Shown piece after piece: positions 47,844 through 60,300 of a DNA stretch of 64,000 nucleotides. A program made the translations under genes and the position numbers. The notes under the pieces were generated by a model. The model had not been told where the DNA came from, ran no database searches, and worked only from the letters and a program-made list of their open reading frames with translations. This DNA is from Cyathus striatus (taxonomy: Eukaryota > Basidiomycota > Agaricomycetes > Agaricales > Nidulariaceae). The stretch lies in the NCBI GenBank assembly GCA_025738555.1, contig JAOVFP010000015.1, positions 620,001-684,000 on the forward strand. Reading direction: 5' to 3'. Positions within the stretch are counted from its first letter, which is position 1; each line of letters starts with the position of its first letter.

Positions 47844-48535
47844 ATGGCCAAAGCCACTTATTATGTCTCCGTTGTGTTCCTGTTACTCCCATTTTTGGCC
47901 TCCGCTCTACCAAACCCTGTTGTCTATACTAAAGGACAGCAGCAAGCTGTGTAGGTATTCATTTATCACGCATGTTAACCTCTCCAACTAAAGAATATTT
48001 TATTGCTTTGTAGACGTGATCTGGAAAATCTTTATGGAAGGGAATTCCTCCCTGAACTTCGGGAACTTCACAATGCCCTCGATGTGAGATCCTGGGCGAG
48101 TACCAATGACAAATTCAAGAAGATAAACCAGAAAGTCGTGAATTTAGCCAATAGCCCTGTTGGAATAGAAGCAGTCAAGGAAGGATTTTCACATCTGTAA
48201 GATTGCTTGTACAAATTTCATCTAGACAGTTAACACAATATCGTATTTATAGTGGGAGGGCCGGAAAACTAGCGCGGCACGGTCTTGAAGACTGGGAACT
48301 TCATGATGCCGCCACCTTCGATGCGAGATCGTCGGCAGATGCAAAGAAAGAATTAAAGAAGATCGGTGAAAAAACCAAGAACATTGCTGTAGCTGAGAAA
48401 CAGGCGCAAATAGTGTAAGACTATTTATGCAAATTTCATCTAGTTGGACTAACAGAAATCACTAACAGTGGGAATAGTATTAATTTTGCCAAGATAACTG
48501 CTAAGGGTCGACAGCAAAGTAAACAACTTACATAG
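47844..48535 (+). CDS. small secreted protein with a duplicated exon-intron unit
   Basis: Four exons: 47844-47950, 48014-48196, 48253-48414, 48469-48535; all introns phase 2; 172 residues. Exon 1 encodes a signal peptide (MAKATYYVS then VVFLLLPFLASA, cleavage likely after ASA). Exons 2 and 3 encode related 50-60 residue repeats (LRELHNALDVRSW..DKFKKIN.KVVNLA and DWELHDAATFDARS..KKELKKIGEKTKNIA), helical and Lys-rich. The introns after them are also alike (both GTAAGA... with ACAAATTTCATCTAG or GCAAATTTCATCTAG), so a complete exon-intron unit was duplicated. No cysteines in the mature part, unlike many effectors. Function unknown; extracellular location inferred from the signal peptide. Confidence 0.75.
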
Positions 48536-48780
48536 ATTAATATGTACCTGTAAAGATAAGAGCTATGGTACATAAGTATAAGAATCAGATAATAATTGAG
48601 TAAGAGTATTAAGTAAACACCAAGAGTGCTCCGGGATTCAAAAAAGAACTAGGGTCGAACATTTCTAAATTAACCTACTTGCAGACCCCCTTCATTACGT
48701 AAATATCAAGATCTCTACATTAGGACTCGGTATGTATTGATCAGTTAACAAGCCTTACACCTGTGCTCTGCTACGGGAAC

Positions 48781-48798
48781 GGGAGCCTGTCGGCTCCC
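48781..48798. other. 3'-terminal hairpin of Helitron A
   Basis: GGGAGCCTGTCGGCTCCC, a 7 bp stem with a 4 nt loop, 32 bases from the element end. The same hairpin is at 55628-55645 and 57033-57050. It is expected to act in rolling-circle termination. Confidence 0.85.
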
Positions 48799-49037
48799 TC
48801 CTCCGCTCCACACGAATGACGGCTTGCTGTGGGGCTGCGCCCCCCAGACCCCCCGCTTCTTCATCCCAGTTCTTCATGCTGAGGGGCTGCGCCCCCAGAC
48901 CCCTGCTTTTTTTCTTCTTGGGGGGCGCAGCCCCCCAAACCCCCTGCTCTTTCTTCTTACTACATATTTATTCACTATATGTATATACCAATATCACTTA
49001 AATATACTACAATATTTACAATATACTAAACTAAATC

Positions 49038-52000
49038 TTAAAGTAATACTTCAGGGTACACTATATTGTTTGTAACAGCTTCTTCACTTCGTGAATCCCA
49101 AATCATCTTCAGGTGATCAACAGATCGAACCCGTGACACTCCAACATAAAACTGTCCATGTGTAAACACCCCATTTCGAAGATCCAACCCAACATGTTGA
49201 ACTGACTGTCCTTGTGCCTTATTGATCGTCATAGCAAATGCAAGTCGAACTGGAAACTGGTGTCGACAAAACCAGAATGGCACTTGTGAAGATGATGGTT
49301 CAATCTTTATCCGTGGTATGAACACTCGAGACCCCTTCTTGTCCCCAGTTAATAACCGAACTTCCAATACTCGATTCCGTATTTGTGTAACAATTCCACG
49401 GCTTCCATTGCATACTCCATCTGAAACACTCAGGTTCCGAAGCACCATCACTGGACACCCTATTTTCAATTCCAAGTGTGCCAATGGTAATCCAGAGCAA
49501 TTAATTGAGTTCAGGTACTCCACAGGGTAAAGAAGTTCCCCTTCATTCCCAGGATCATCCAGAAGACTATCTGCACTGTGTAATGATGTCAACTCCCCTG
49601 GAAATGAAGACAGAATCTTCTGATTCAGAGCATCCACATCATCGTTCCGACTTGAAAGAATTGTTCTCTCAGCATAGTACTCATCTGTATTCCCCTCAGC
49701 TGAATCAAGTCCAGGGTAGATAGTTGAAATAAGGGATTCCACAGTATTTGAAGCACACTTGAAGTGGTTTGGTATTTGAATACTGTCATTAATCGTGTAC
49801 TCCCCATGCCCAACATCCAGCTGCCACTGAGCAAAATCTCATTCAGATGGGTTGTCCACATTCAGTCACATATTGTGTCGCAGGTGAATCACTGAAATGT
49901 CTGCCCAAATATCAGATCTCTGAAGGCATGCTGACACAATTTGAGGTCGGCTCCCTCGCACCACCACAGGAAGGATTTGCTGCCAGTCACCCCCAAACAC
50001 CACAGTGCATCCTCCAAATGGTCGCTCATCACGACGAAGGTCTTTGAAAGTGCGGCTCACTGCCTCATGGATATGTCGGTGCTGCATTGGTGCCTCATCC
50101 CAAATCACAGCATCAGCCTTCTTAATCAGCCCAGCCAGATCAGAGTTCTGTGCAATATTGCACATTGATGTCTCATTGATGTCAATTGGAATCTTGAATA
50201 CAGAGTGAGCAGTTCGCCCTCCAACAATCAGAAGAGCAGCAATCCCTGATGATGCAACAACAATCACTATCTTTCCCTCCCCCCGAAGGTAATAGCATAG
50301 TGTGTTGTACACATAGGTCTTTCCTGTTCCTCCAGGACCATGCAAGAAGAACAGTTCCCCAGATTTTGACTCAATTGCCTGCACTATTCGATCAAAGGCT
50401 GCCCGCTGCTCCTCATTCAAAGTTGGCATTCGCTGCTGAGCCAAAGCATGCTGCTGCACCACATCATATGCACTGTATAATGCAATTAAGGGATTGTTGT
50501 CCTGGTCAATCCTTCTGTTGTTGGCTTGCTGCTCTCGTTCACACCAGTTTCCTGTTGGCTGTGGCAGATTTTCCCATTCTGACAGAGACTTGCCAGAACT
50601 CGTTAGAAATTGATCAATCAGATACAGCCCATAATCATAGATGTCATTATCTGTAGGATCTGCAAGATCAAGTCGAGTTCGAATGATGTGTCCCAGGTCA
50701 TCACAGATGTGATCCTTAAACTCATTCCAGAGACCCACATAATCCACTGGTGCACAGTCTCAAAGGATCATGGCAAACAGGCTGCGCAGCTGATATCCTG
50801 TCTTCATTTGAGCTGCATCTCGCAAACACTCTCGCCATTCACCATCATCCTGCAGAAGACCTTTGGCCACACATGCCTCTCTAAAAGTAGGGTACTCCAC
50901 TCCATCAACAGTGCGCAGGTCAGCAAATGATCTGGCCCCCTTTACCACTGTGAGCAATGTGCGCAGATAGAATCGCTCCCCAGCATTTGGATGGACAAAG
51001 TATGTTCATCCAATGGCAAATCCCCGCTGCCGAACAGTCCACTTGTGCTCAGTTTTATTCCACACAAAGGTATTGGGCATATCCTGGTACAAAACCTCAT
51101 GTGCTTCTGGGTGTTCAATGTTGGCCTTAAAGTAAGCTGTAAGAGTGGAATCCCTGGTTGAAGCATGGTCCACCACCTCTTGCAAATCTTCAGCATTCTG
51201 ATCAAATAGAACAGACTGCTCATTTGGAAGATGAATGGCCAGCCGAACAACATTTGGAACCTCATTGTGCAATTTCATTGCAAATAATCGCCACACAGAC
51301 TCACAGGCAGAGACATAGCGTGCATCCATATAGGTATTGGCCTCATTTGGATCTCTTAAAATCTCCACTGTAGCATGATCATGGCCTTTGTAAATGTATT
51401 TGTAAATGTACTTGATTGCCTTGATGGATGCAATGCATTCAACATTGATGTGGCATTGGTACTTCCATGAGAGATATTTATTGTATGGGACAACCCAGCA
51501 GTTATTCACTGGAGTGCCATCACTGGTAGTGGGCTGAAATCATGTGATCTCTCTCCTTTTAAGAACCGAATAGGAATCATCAGTTATAGAGGTCTCATCG
51601 CGATAAGGCTTTGGAAATCCCTTTGAGCACTTGCCACCTTCCATGCATGACTGATTGCTGCCAGGACCACAGGGTTTGTGAATCATTGTTCTCAGGATCA
51701 AATTGTACAGCTCAGGTTCAGTGTCAGGATCAGGAAGCTCAGCACTTATCAAGCTGTCAATGTCCTCTGGTGTGTGCAACTTGTCCTCTGGAGCCAGAAA
51801 AACAATCAGATGCATGTGAGGCAGTCCACGCTTCTGGAATTCAATGGTATGGACATGTGCAACACAGCGTCCAAAGATGCCCTCCTTGTAGATGTCGCGG
51901 ATGATCTGCAGCTGAATTTGACGAAAAATGCGAACCACAATGTCTGGCCAATCATGAGCTTCCACTCCTTCAGGGAGGGCACTCTTCACATCTGGATGAT

Positions 52001-54442
52001 GGGGATCCATGGTCACTGTGAGGAAGAGGTCTGCAAAGTTAAAATGGCGATTGACAGCCAGTGCATCCTGACAGTTCTGATGCATGTATCGAGCACTTCC
52101 AGCAAAACTGGAGGGAACAATTACCCTTTTCCCAAGTTCATTCCCTTGCACATTAGGATTTGCTGAAATGGCATCAACCAATCCCTGATATGTATCAGCA
52201 CGAATCTCATCTTGATGCTCTTCAATCCAATGCAATCGAGACTGCTCAAGACATGCCCATGAATCCACTATATACTCCTGAAAAAGCTTCTTTGTCATGA
52301 ATTGATGAAGATTAAGTCCAACACGTGGATGAATGTGGTAGCGAAAAAACTCAGCTTGTGAGACATGGTCACGCTTCTTTGTTGTTGGTGCATCCTCCTC
52401 CTCTCCTGGTTCCCTGTTAGGCAGAGCATCATCATCGTCCACCTCCCTCACACCATTGTATGAAATCCCACGCTCCCAACTAAGTTGACCCCTTGGCCAC
52501 ATGATAGGATAATGAAATGACCAATACATTGGATTGATCTCACTGATTCGATGCAGTCCACCATCAATGTGATGCATGATAACCTCCCGAGGTCCCTCAA
52601 CCTGATCACCATCACCAAGCAGAAGAGCTGCAATCTCATCTGCAGCTGGAACATTGTATCGCCGTCGATCTTTGTTTGCAGGAGCTAAAATGGCAAGGTG
52701 ACAATTCTCATTTGGATTCTCATTTCTCCGTAATAGCTCATAGGCCTTCTGATACACTGATGCTCCAGGATGATGACGATAGAGAACATCTTCCAATGTT
52801 CTCATGACATTAACATCCATGTTAATATTTTGATTTGCAGGATGACCATTAATTCGATCCTGAGCTGAAGGTGCCTCACCCCCATCATGAATGTACAGCT
52901 GAGCATATTTTTTGGGGAGGCCCTCGCGAAGCAGGAGTGATCCAGCATAATGAGTGAGACGCCCTCCAATTTTGAAAACGTATGGACCTCCTGCCTGGAT
53001 GGAAGCAGGTTTCTGAACACCCAAGGACGTCATGGCAAAGGCACTGTTGTATTGCCGAATGTTGTTCTGGAAATTTTTGTTTCCATCCTTAGCAAGCAGC
53101 TCCATCAACTCTCTGGGTGACTGTCCCAAGCCTGGAAGTTTAACCTTTCCAGTCAGACAGCAACTTCCAAATTGAAGGTGCTCTCTGGTAGATGAAGTCA
53201 AATGTTCAGCCTTCCAATGCAAGGCATTACAATCAGGGCAGACATCAGTAAATGGTCCAAGGGAGAATTTTGGCCGATTATGATCAAATGGTTGGCGGGC
53301 AATAGGAATGTGAGGAGGTGGTGGAGGAGGTGGTAGAATATCTGGTATGTCAATGACTATCATGTTTTCATCCAGAAACTGCAGTGGTGGCTATAATAAT
53401 ATATATATATATTAGTATATCATAATTGGCAAAAGATAACTTGAACACATACAGCAGGATTTTGTTCAATAAAATGTTGTTGTTGAGGATGAGGAGGAGG
53501 GGGAGGAGGAGGAGGAGGAGGAGGAGGAGGAGGAGCAATTATAGGAGGAACCCATCGAAAAACTGGGTGATGTTGTTGAGCAGGAGCTGGAGCATTTCAT
53601 TGAATGCGTGGAGGATGTTGTTGATATACATGAAGTGGCCGAAGAGGAGCAGGAGGAAGAGGAGCAGGATTAATCTGGAAAGGAGGAACAGGAGCAGGAG
53701 CATTATGTTGAGCATTTGGAGTATATTGTCGATTAACCTGGAATGGTGGCAGAAGAGCAAGAACATGGGGATGAAGAGCAGGAGCAACAGCAATATTAGG
53801 TATGTTAATCTTTAAATAGGATCAAAAAAAGGTTAATGAAAATATTTAGAAACCACATACCTGTCTGGGATTGGGACGTAGAAGAGGAGGCATCCATTGA
53901 ATACCTTGGTTATTATTGTGAACAGCAGGAGGGGGAAGTATATTTATGTGGGGAGTAATTGCCACAGTGATTGGAGGATTCTGTTGTATATTGTGCTGGT
54001 TTGGAGGAGCCAGATCATTATTTCCCTCTTGATTTCCATGTCTAGGTCTTCCCCTTCCAACTGGAGCTGGAAGAGGAGGAAGCCTGGCATGCATTGCTTC
54101 CAAATCAGTAGGAAGAATGGGATACAATGGTTGAGCTGGAGGATTTCCCTCCTGAACTCCATGTTGTCTACCTCTTCCCCTACCAATGAGTGGCAGTAAG
54201 GGAGGAAGGTTCAGACACATGGCTTCCAAATGAGCAGGAAGGTAGTGATATACTGGTTGGGCAGGAGGCTCAGCAGGCAGTGGTATGCGCCTATTTTCTG
54301 GGCCTTCCAGTGCACGTGCATCACGCTCAGCCTGCCGCACATTCATGCGAGCCTGCTCTGCCAAGCTGTTGGGATTTGACCTTTTAACAGTTTTATTAGT
54401 ACAGATTCTGCCACATTTTAGGGGAACCAAAATGACATACAT
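49038..54442 (-). pseudogene. Helitron A Rep/helicase protein, six in-frame TGA
   Basis: Proline-rich N-terminal part (from 54442, with poly-Pro near 53490-53530), then by intron to the Rep part from about 53395. Rep: helitron-like N-terminal domain, TVTMDPHHPDV, HUH motif in GLPHMHLIVF, tyrosines in YIYKYIYKGHD. Helicase (Pif1-like): Walker A GPGGTGKT, Walker B VIWDEAPM, C-terminal KAQGQS and VGVSRVRS. The final stop is TAA 49038-49040. In the same frame lie TGA at 53597, 51540, 51006, 50760, 49866 and 49839 (lowest plus-strand base of each). Helitron B has sense codons (mostly arginine) where comparable. Otherwise the frame is intact from 53363 on. Confidence 0.9.
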
Positions 54443-55595
54443 GAATCCTCCTGAATTTGTGCTGTACCTTGTGAAAAAATAGTGTGGTTATTTGGTCCAG
54501 CTGGGCTATCCCAGTAACACAGAGAAGAAGCGAAATCGGTGGGAACAGTGGTAGTTGATAATGGAGCTACTTCCTAAAGAGGAAGGGGGGCAACTGAAAA
54601 ATACGCCACACCAATCTCCCTACACACTGCGCACAGAGAGCGGTCCCAACTCTAATATAGAGCTGTGTGGCAACCGGCAAACACTCGTAAAGAGAGGCCA
54701 GGTAGGTAGGACTTCACTGCACTTCACCTTGGTCTGCCAATTCTCCTGCCACTGTAATGCCTAAGACGGCTGCAGCCAAAAACACAGTCTCTACCTTAAA
54801 CACAACCCAAAGAAGCCAGAAAGCCAGAAAGCCAAAGAGCCAGTAAGCCAGTAAGCCAGTGAGAGCCAGAGAGCCAGAGTCCAGAGCCAAGAGTCCAAGA
54901 GTCCAAGGTCCAGGGGGTGTCCAAGGGGGTGTAACCTGTAAAAAAACCAAAAAAACTCGCAAAAATGCAAGAAAAGCACTATAGAATAGTGCAGTGGCTG
55001 CCCAAAAAAAGCGAAAATTCAGTGAAAATGAAGCAGTAATGTGCCTGAACACATACAATAGGGTAGAGAGGCAAAAAATCAAGGGGGGGAAGGTGAAGGG
55101 AGGTGCAGAAGGGATCCAAAGATCTTCAAAAAATAGCCAAAAAAAGCGCAAAAATGCAAAGAAAACACTATGGAGTGGTGCAGTGGCTGCCAAAAAAAGC
55201 GAAAAGTCAGTCAATATGAAGCAATACTGTACCTAAACACATACAGAATTAAGGTGAGGCCAAAAATCGAGGGGGGAAAGTGGGGGGAGCAAAGGAAAGG
55301 GCAGGAGCACAGCAATTAGTGCAGCATGCACCAATGTGGCGCGGCAAGGCGCGCGCGGGCGCGGGCGTGCTTAGTAATAATGGTGATGGCGCAGCACTTG
55401 AGGGCACAGAAACCATTTCAAGAGGCTTAGTCATTTGCTTAGTCATTTGCTTAGTAAATTTAATATCTCCTTTCAGCCACTTCCAAATTTTGATCAAAAC
55501 AAATATTGTAAAACATGACCGGGGTTTCCCTCCGAGTGCATTTCCACGGTCCTATTTATATCCACTTTCCCAGGCCTTCTCTCTTTCTATTTAGA
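54443..55595. other. 5' region of Helitron A with short repeats
   Basis: Contains the probable first exon/promoter of the Rep gene. GCCAGAAAGCCAG-type short repeats lie at 54818-54930. A duplicated block (about 54945-55110 and 55135-55290) shares CTATRGARTRGTGCAGTGGC and GCGAAAAxTCAGT. No separate gene recognised. Confidence 0.55.
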
Positions 55596-57000
55596 CAAGC
55601 TTTACACCCGTGCTCCACTACGGGTACGGGAGCCTGTCGGCTCCCTCCTCCGCTCCACACAGATGACAGCTTGCTGTGGGGCTGCGCCCCCCAGACCCCC
55701 TGCTTCTTCATCCCAGTTCTTTTGGCTGAGGGGCTGCGCCCCCAGACCCCTGCTTTTTTTCTTCTTGGGGGGTTGCACCCCCCAAACCCCCTGCTTACTC
55801 ATGAGGCATATATCTACCCATGTATTTTATATCTACACCTGTGTAGGTTTATATCTACACCTGTGTAGGTTTATATCTACACCTGTGTAGGTTTATATCT
55901 ACACCTGTGTAGGTTTATATCTACACCTGTGTAGGTTTATATCTACACCTGTGTAGGTTTATATCTACACCTGTGTAGGTTTATATCTACACCCATGTTG
56001 TTTAGTCTTCACTATTTTCATTCCCTTGAACAGAATAAATATATTTTAATGAATACTCCTATTTCTATTTATTACACTCAAATTATACACCTCAAACATT
56101 AGTATATCCACCATACATTACCACAGTGCCCATCAAATAATTTATTATTTATGAATTATAATCCTATTGTGATCCTTCCTGATATATCATATATATCATC
56201 CATGTGGTATATATCAATATTCCTCAATCCCCAAATATCAAACCACACACCAAAATCATTTACTATACACATATCCTTTGTCTACATATCATCACTCCCA
56301 GTATTCACATCAATTATACACATATTACACATTGAGCATGAAATATTCTCATCATTAATTGCTGAAAAACAACAAAAACTTCACATAATCCACTATAAAT
56401 AATTAAATTACTACACCATACATCAAATACATCATAAGTTATCAATTATACTCCCATTGTTGTCCACATAAATATCCTTATTTAATTGTGGTACCAATCC
56501 CAAGGGGGGAACACATTCCAACACAATATAATTACAGTAGACAGCACATCACAATACCTGAAAATCTAACAAATACACTATACTATAAATCACTACAACA
56601 CTCATAATAAATTTCATAATAGTTAAATAATTATAGTCCCAGTATATATCTACAAATATATAACATATTATTGTCCTGTTACAACTCAAGGGAGGAGGGA
56701 GGAAAGGGAAAGGAAGTGCCAGCAGCAGAATTTCGTTGCAGAAGTGCAGCCATCAATCAGCCATTGTGGCATGCTTAGTCATTTGATTAGTCATGTGATT
56801 AGTCATCATAATTTCTTCTTTTGATGTGAATCTGGCCATCAAATCTCATCAGATCTCATCCATTCCCTCCAAAAACAAATTATTTCTAAATCTAGATCAC
56901 TGCAAATTCTCGCAAACACCCCATTTGCAGCTATCCCCAAACAGACTTCACACGCTCCATCTAAATCCACTTTCCCAGGCCTCTTCTCATTATATATAGA
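55596..57000 (-). mobile_element. non-autonomous Helitron between A and B
   Basis: A 1,405 bp element with 3' end CTTG at 55596-55599 (plus CAAG), hairpin at 55628-55645, and 5' TC at 56999-57000. The 5' ends of this element and of A are alike (TCTAxATA..., then GGCCTGGGAAAGTGGAT). It has no Rep or helicase gene and must be mobilised in trans. Confidence 0.8.
55829..55990. repeat. 22 bp minisatellite with an internal palindrome
   Basis: About seven copies of TATATCTACACCTGTGTAGGTT in tandem; each unit contains CTACACCTGTGTAG, which can fold on itself. Located in the non-autonomous Helitron near its 3' end. Confidence 0.9.
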
Positions 57001-57308
57001 CAAGCCTTACACCCGTGCTCCGCTACGGGAACGGGAGCCTGTCGGCTCCCTCCTCCACTCCACACGAATGACGGCTTGCTGTGGGGCTGCGCCTCCCAGA
57101 CCCCCGCTTCTTCCTTACACTGAGGGGCTGCGCCCCCAGACCCCCGCTTTTTTCTCTCTTGGGGGGTTGCACCCCCCAAACCCCCTGCCAAATATTTCAC
57201 TTAACAATTCCTTTTCCAATTCTGAACATACATAGTCAAAAAATTTATATACCAATATCTATAACATACACTAAAAATATCTACAATATCTACAATATCT
57301 ACACTACA

Positions 57309-60300
57309 CTAAAGTAACACTTCAGGGTACACTATATTCTTCGTTACAGCTGACTCACTTCGAGCATCCCAAATCATCTTCATCTGATGAACAGATCGAA
57401 CTCGAGACACTCCAACATAAAACTGTCCATGAGTAAACACCCCATTTCGAAGATCCAATCCAACATGAGAAACTGACTGTCCTTGCGATTTATTGATCGT
57501 CATAGCAAATGCAAGTCGAACAGGAAACTGGTGTCGACAAAACCGGAATGGCACTTGTGAAGCAGATGGTTCAATCTTCATCCGTGGTATGAACACCCGT
57601 GATCCTCTCTTGTCCCCAGTTAATAATCGAACTTCCAATACTCGGTTTCGTATGGCTGTAATCACTCCATGGCTACCATTGCACACTCCATCAGAAACAC
57701 TCAGGTTTCGAAGTACCATCACAGGACATCCTATCTTCAACTCCAAGTGTGCCAGTGGTAATCCAGAGCAGTTGATCGTGTTCAGGTACTCCACAGGGTA
57801 AAGAAGCTCCCCATTATACCCATGATCATCTGGAAGTGTATCTGCACTGTGTAGTGAAGTCACCTCCCCTGGGAATGAAGACAGAATCTGAGAGTTCAGA
57901 CCATCCACATCATCATTTCGACTTGACAGAATCATTCGCTCTGCATAGTACTCATCACCATGTCCTTCAGCTGATGAAAGTCCAGGGTAGATTGTCGAAA
58001 TCAGTGACTCCACAGTATTGGAAGTGCACTTAAAGTGGTTTGGAATTTGGATATCCTCATTAATAGTGTGCTCTCCATGTCCCACACCCAGTTGCCACTC
58101 AGCAAATTGACGTTCAGATTCATTCTCCACATTCAGTCGCATGTTACGTCGCAAGTGAATTACTGTAATGTCTGCTCAAAGATCAGATCTCTGAAGGCAT
58201 GCTGACACAATTTGAGGTCGGCTCCCTCGCACCACCACAGGAAGGATTTGTTGCCAGTCACCTCCAAACACCACAGTGCATCCTCCAAACGGTCGCTCAT
58301 CACAACGAAGGTCTTTGAAAGTACGGCTCACTGCCTCATGGATATGTCGGTGCTGCATTGGTGCCTCATCCCAAATGACAACATCTGCCTTCTTAATTAG
58401 CCCAGCCAGATCAGAGTTCTGTGCAATATTGCACATTGATGTCTCATTGATGTCAATTGGAATCTTGAACACAGAGTGAGCTGTTTGCCCTCCAATAATC
58501 AGAAGAGCAGCAATCCCTGATGATGCAACAACAATCACTAGCCAGTCTCCACCATACACCACAGTGCATCCTCCAAATGGTCGTTCATCACGACGAAGAT
58601 CTTTGAAAGTACGGCTCACTGCCTCATGGATATGTCGGTGCTGCATTGGTGCCTCATCCCAAATCACTGCATCAGCCTTCTTAATCAGCCCAGCAAGATC
58701 AGAGTTCCGTGCAATATTGCACATTGATGTCTCATTGATATCAATTGGAATCTTGAACACAGAGTGAGCAGTTTGCCCTCCAACAATCAGAAGAGCAGCA
58801 ATCCCTGATGATGCAACAACAATCACTATCTTTCCCTCCCCCCGAAGGTAATAGCATAGTGTGTTGTACACATAGGTCTTTCCTGTTCCTCCAGGGCCAT
58901 GCAAGAAGAACAGTTCCCCAGTTTTCAATTCAATCGCCTGCACTATCTGATCAAAGGCTGCCCGCTGCTCCTCATTCAAAGTTGCCAGTCGTGCCTGACC
59001 CAGAGCATGCTGTTCCACTTCATTGTATGCAGTGTATACTGCAATCAATGGATTGTTCATCCGGTCTTCCATCCTGTTGTTGGCTTGCTGCTCCCGTTCA
59101 TGCCAGTTCTCTGTTGGTAGTGGCATATCTATCCATTGTGACAGAGTCTTTCCAGAGCTTATTAGAAATTTATCAATCAGATACAGCCCATAATCATAGA
59201 TTTGTTGCTCTGTAGGATCTGCAAGATGAAGATGTGTTCGAATGATATGTCCCAGATCATCACAAATGTGCTCCTTAAATTCATTCCAGAGACCCACATA
59301 ATCCACAGGTCCACAGTCTCGAAGAATAGTTCCAAACAGGCTGCGCAGCTGATAACCTGTCTTCATAGCAGCAGCATCTCGCAAACACTCTCGCCATTCA
59401 CCATCATCCTGCAGAATGCCTAAAGCCAGACATGCCTGTCTGAATGTTGGATGCACAACTCCATCAACTGTTCGCAAGTCTGCAAATGATTTTGCACCCT
59501 TAACCACTGTTAGCAATGTTCGCAGGTAGAATCGCTCCCCAGCATTTGGATGAACAAAGTATGTCTGTCCAATGGCAAATCCTCGCTGTTGAAGTGTCCA
59601 CTTGCGCTCAGTTTTATTCCACACAAAGGTATTGGGCATGTCCTGGTACAGAACCTCCCGTGCTGCTGGGTATTCAATATTGGCCTTAAAGTAAGCAGTA
59701 AGAGTGGTATCTTGTGTTGATGCACGTTCTACCACCTCCCGCACATCTTCAGCATTCTGATCATATATAACAGACTGCTCATTTGGAAGATGAATTGACA
59801 GCCTAACCACATTTGGGACCTCTTCATGCAATTTAAATGCAAACAGTCACCACAGAGCCTCACAGGGAGAGACATACCGAGCATCAAAGAATGTCTTCAT
59901 CTCATTCAGTTCCTGTGAAAACTCTACTGTAGCACGATCATGGCCTTTGAAAATGTACTTGTAAATGTACTTGATGGCCTTGATTGATGCAATGCATTCA
60001 ACATTAATGTGGCACCTGTACTTCCATGACAGATATCGATTGTATGGCACAACCCAGCAGTTATTCACTGGAGTCCCATCCCTGGTCATGGGCTGAAATC
60101 TGGTGATCTCCCTCCTTCTCAGAACAGAATATGAATCATCTGTGATGATCGTCTCATCCCGATAAGCCTTTGGAAATCCCTTTGAGCACTTGCCACCCTC
60201 CATGCATGACTGATTGCTGCCTGGACCACAGGGTTTATGAATCATGGTTCTCATAATCAAATCATACAGCTCAGGTTCAGTCTCAGGATCAGGAAGTTCA

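Larger units (their letters stand above)
48749..55595 (-). mobile_element. Helitron A
   Basis: A 6,847 bp rolling-circle element on the minus strand. Its 5' end is TC (plus-strand GA at 55594-55595) and its 3' end reads GGCTTG, preceded by a GC-rich hairpin (48781-48798). The 3' end lies next to a T on the minus strand (A at 48748), as in Helitron insertion sites. The other end abuts the 3' end of the next Helitron without any spacer. It codes for a Rep/helicase protein at 49038-54442. Confidence 0.85.

Noticed and set aside
50249..50656. Plus-strand frames inside both Helitrons (also 58808-59215, 57493-57801)
   Set aside because: Opposite-strand shadows of the conserved helicase; similar in A and B only because the helicase is.
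54791..55214. Hydrophobic minus-strand frame of up to 166 codons with AFWLL/GLLAL repeats
   Set aside because: Arises from short GCCAGAAAGCCAG-type repeats and the duplicated block in the Helitron A 5' region.
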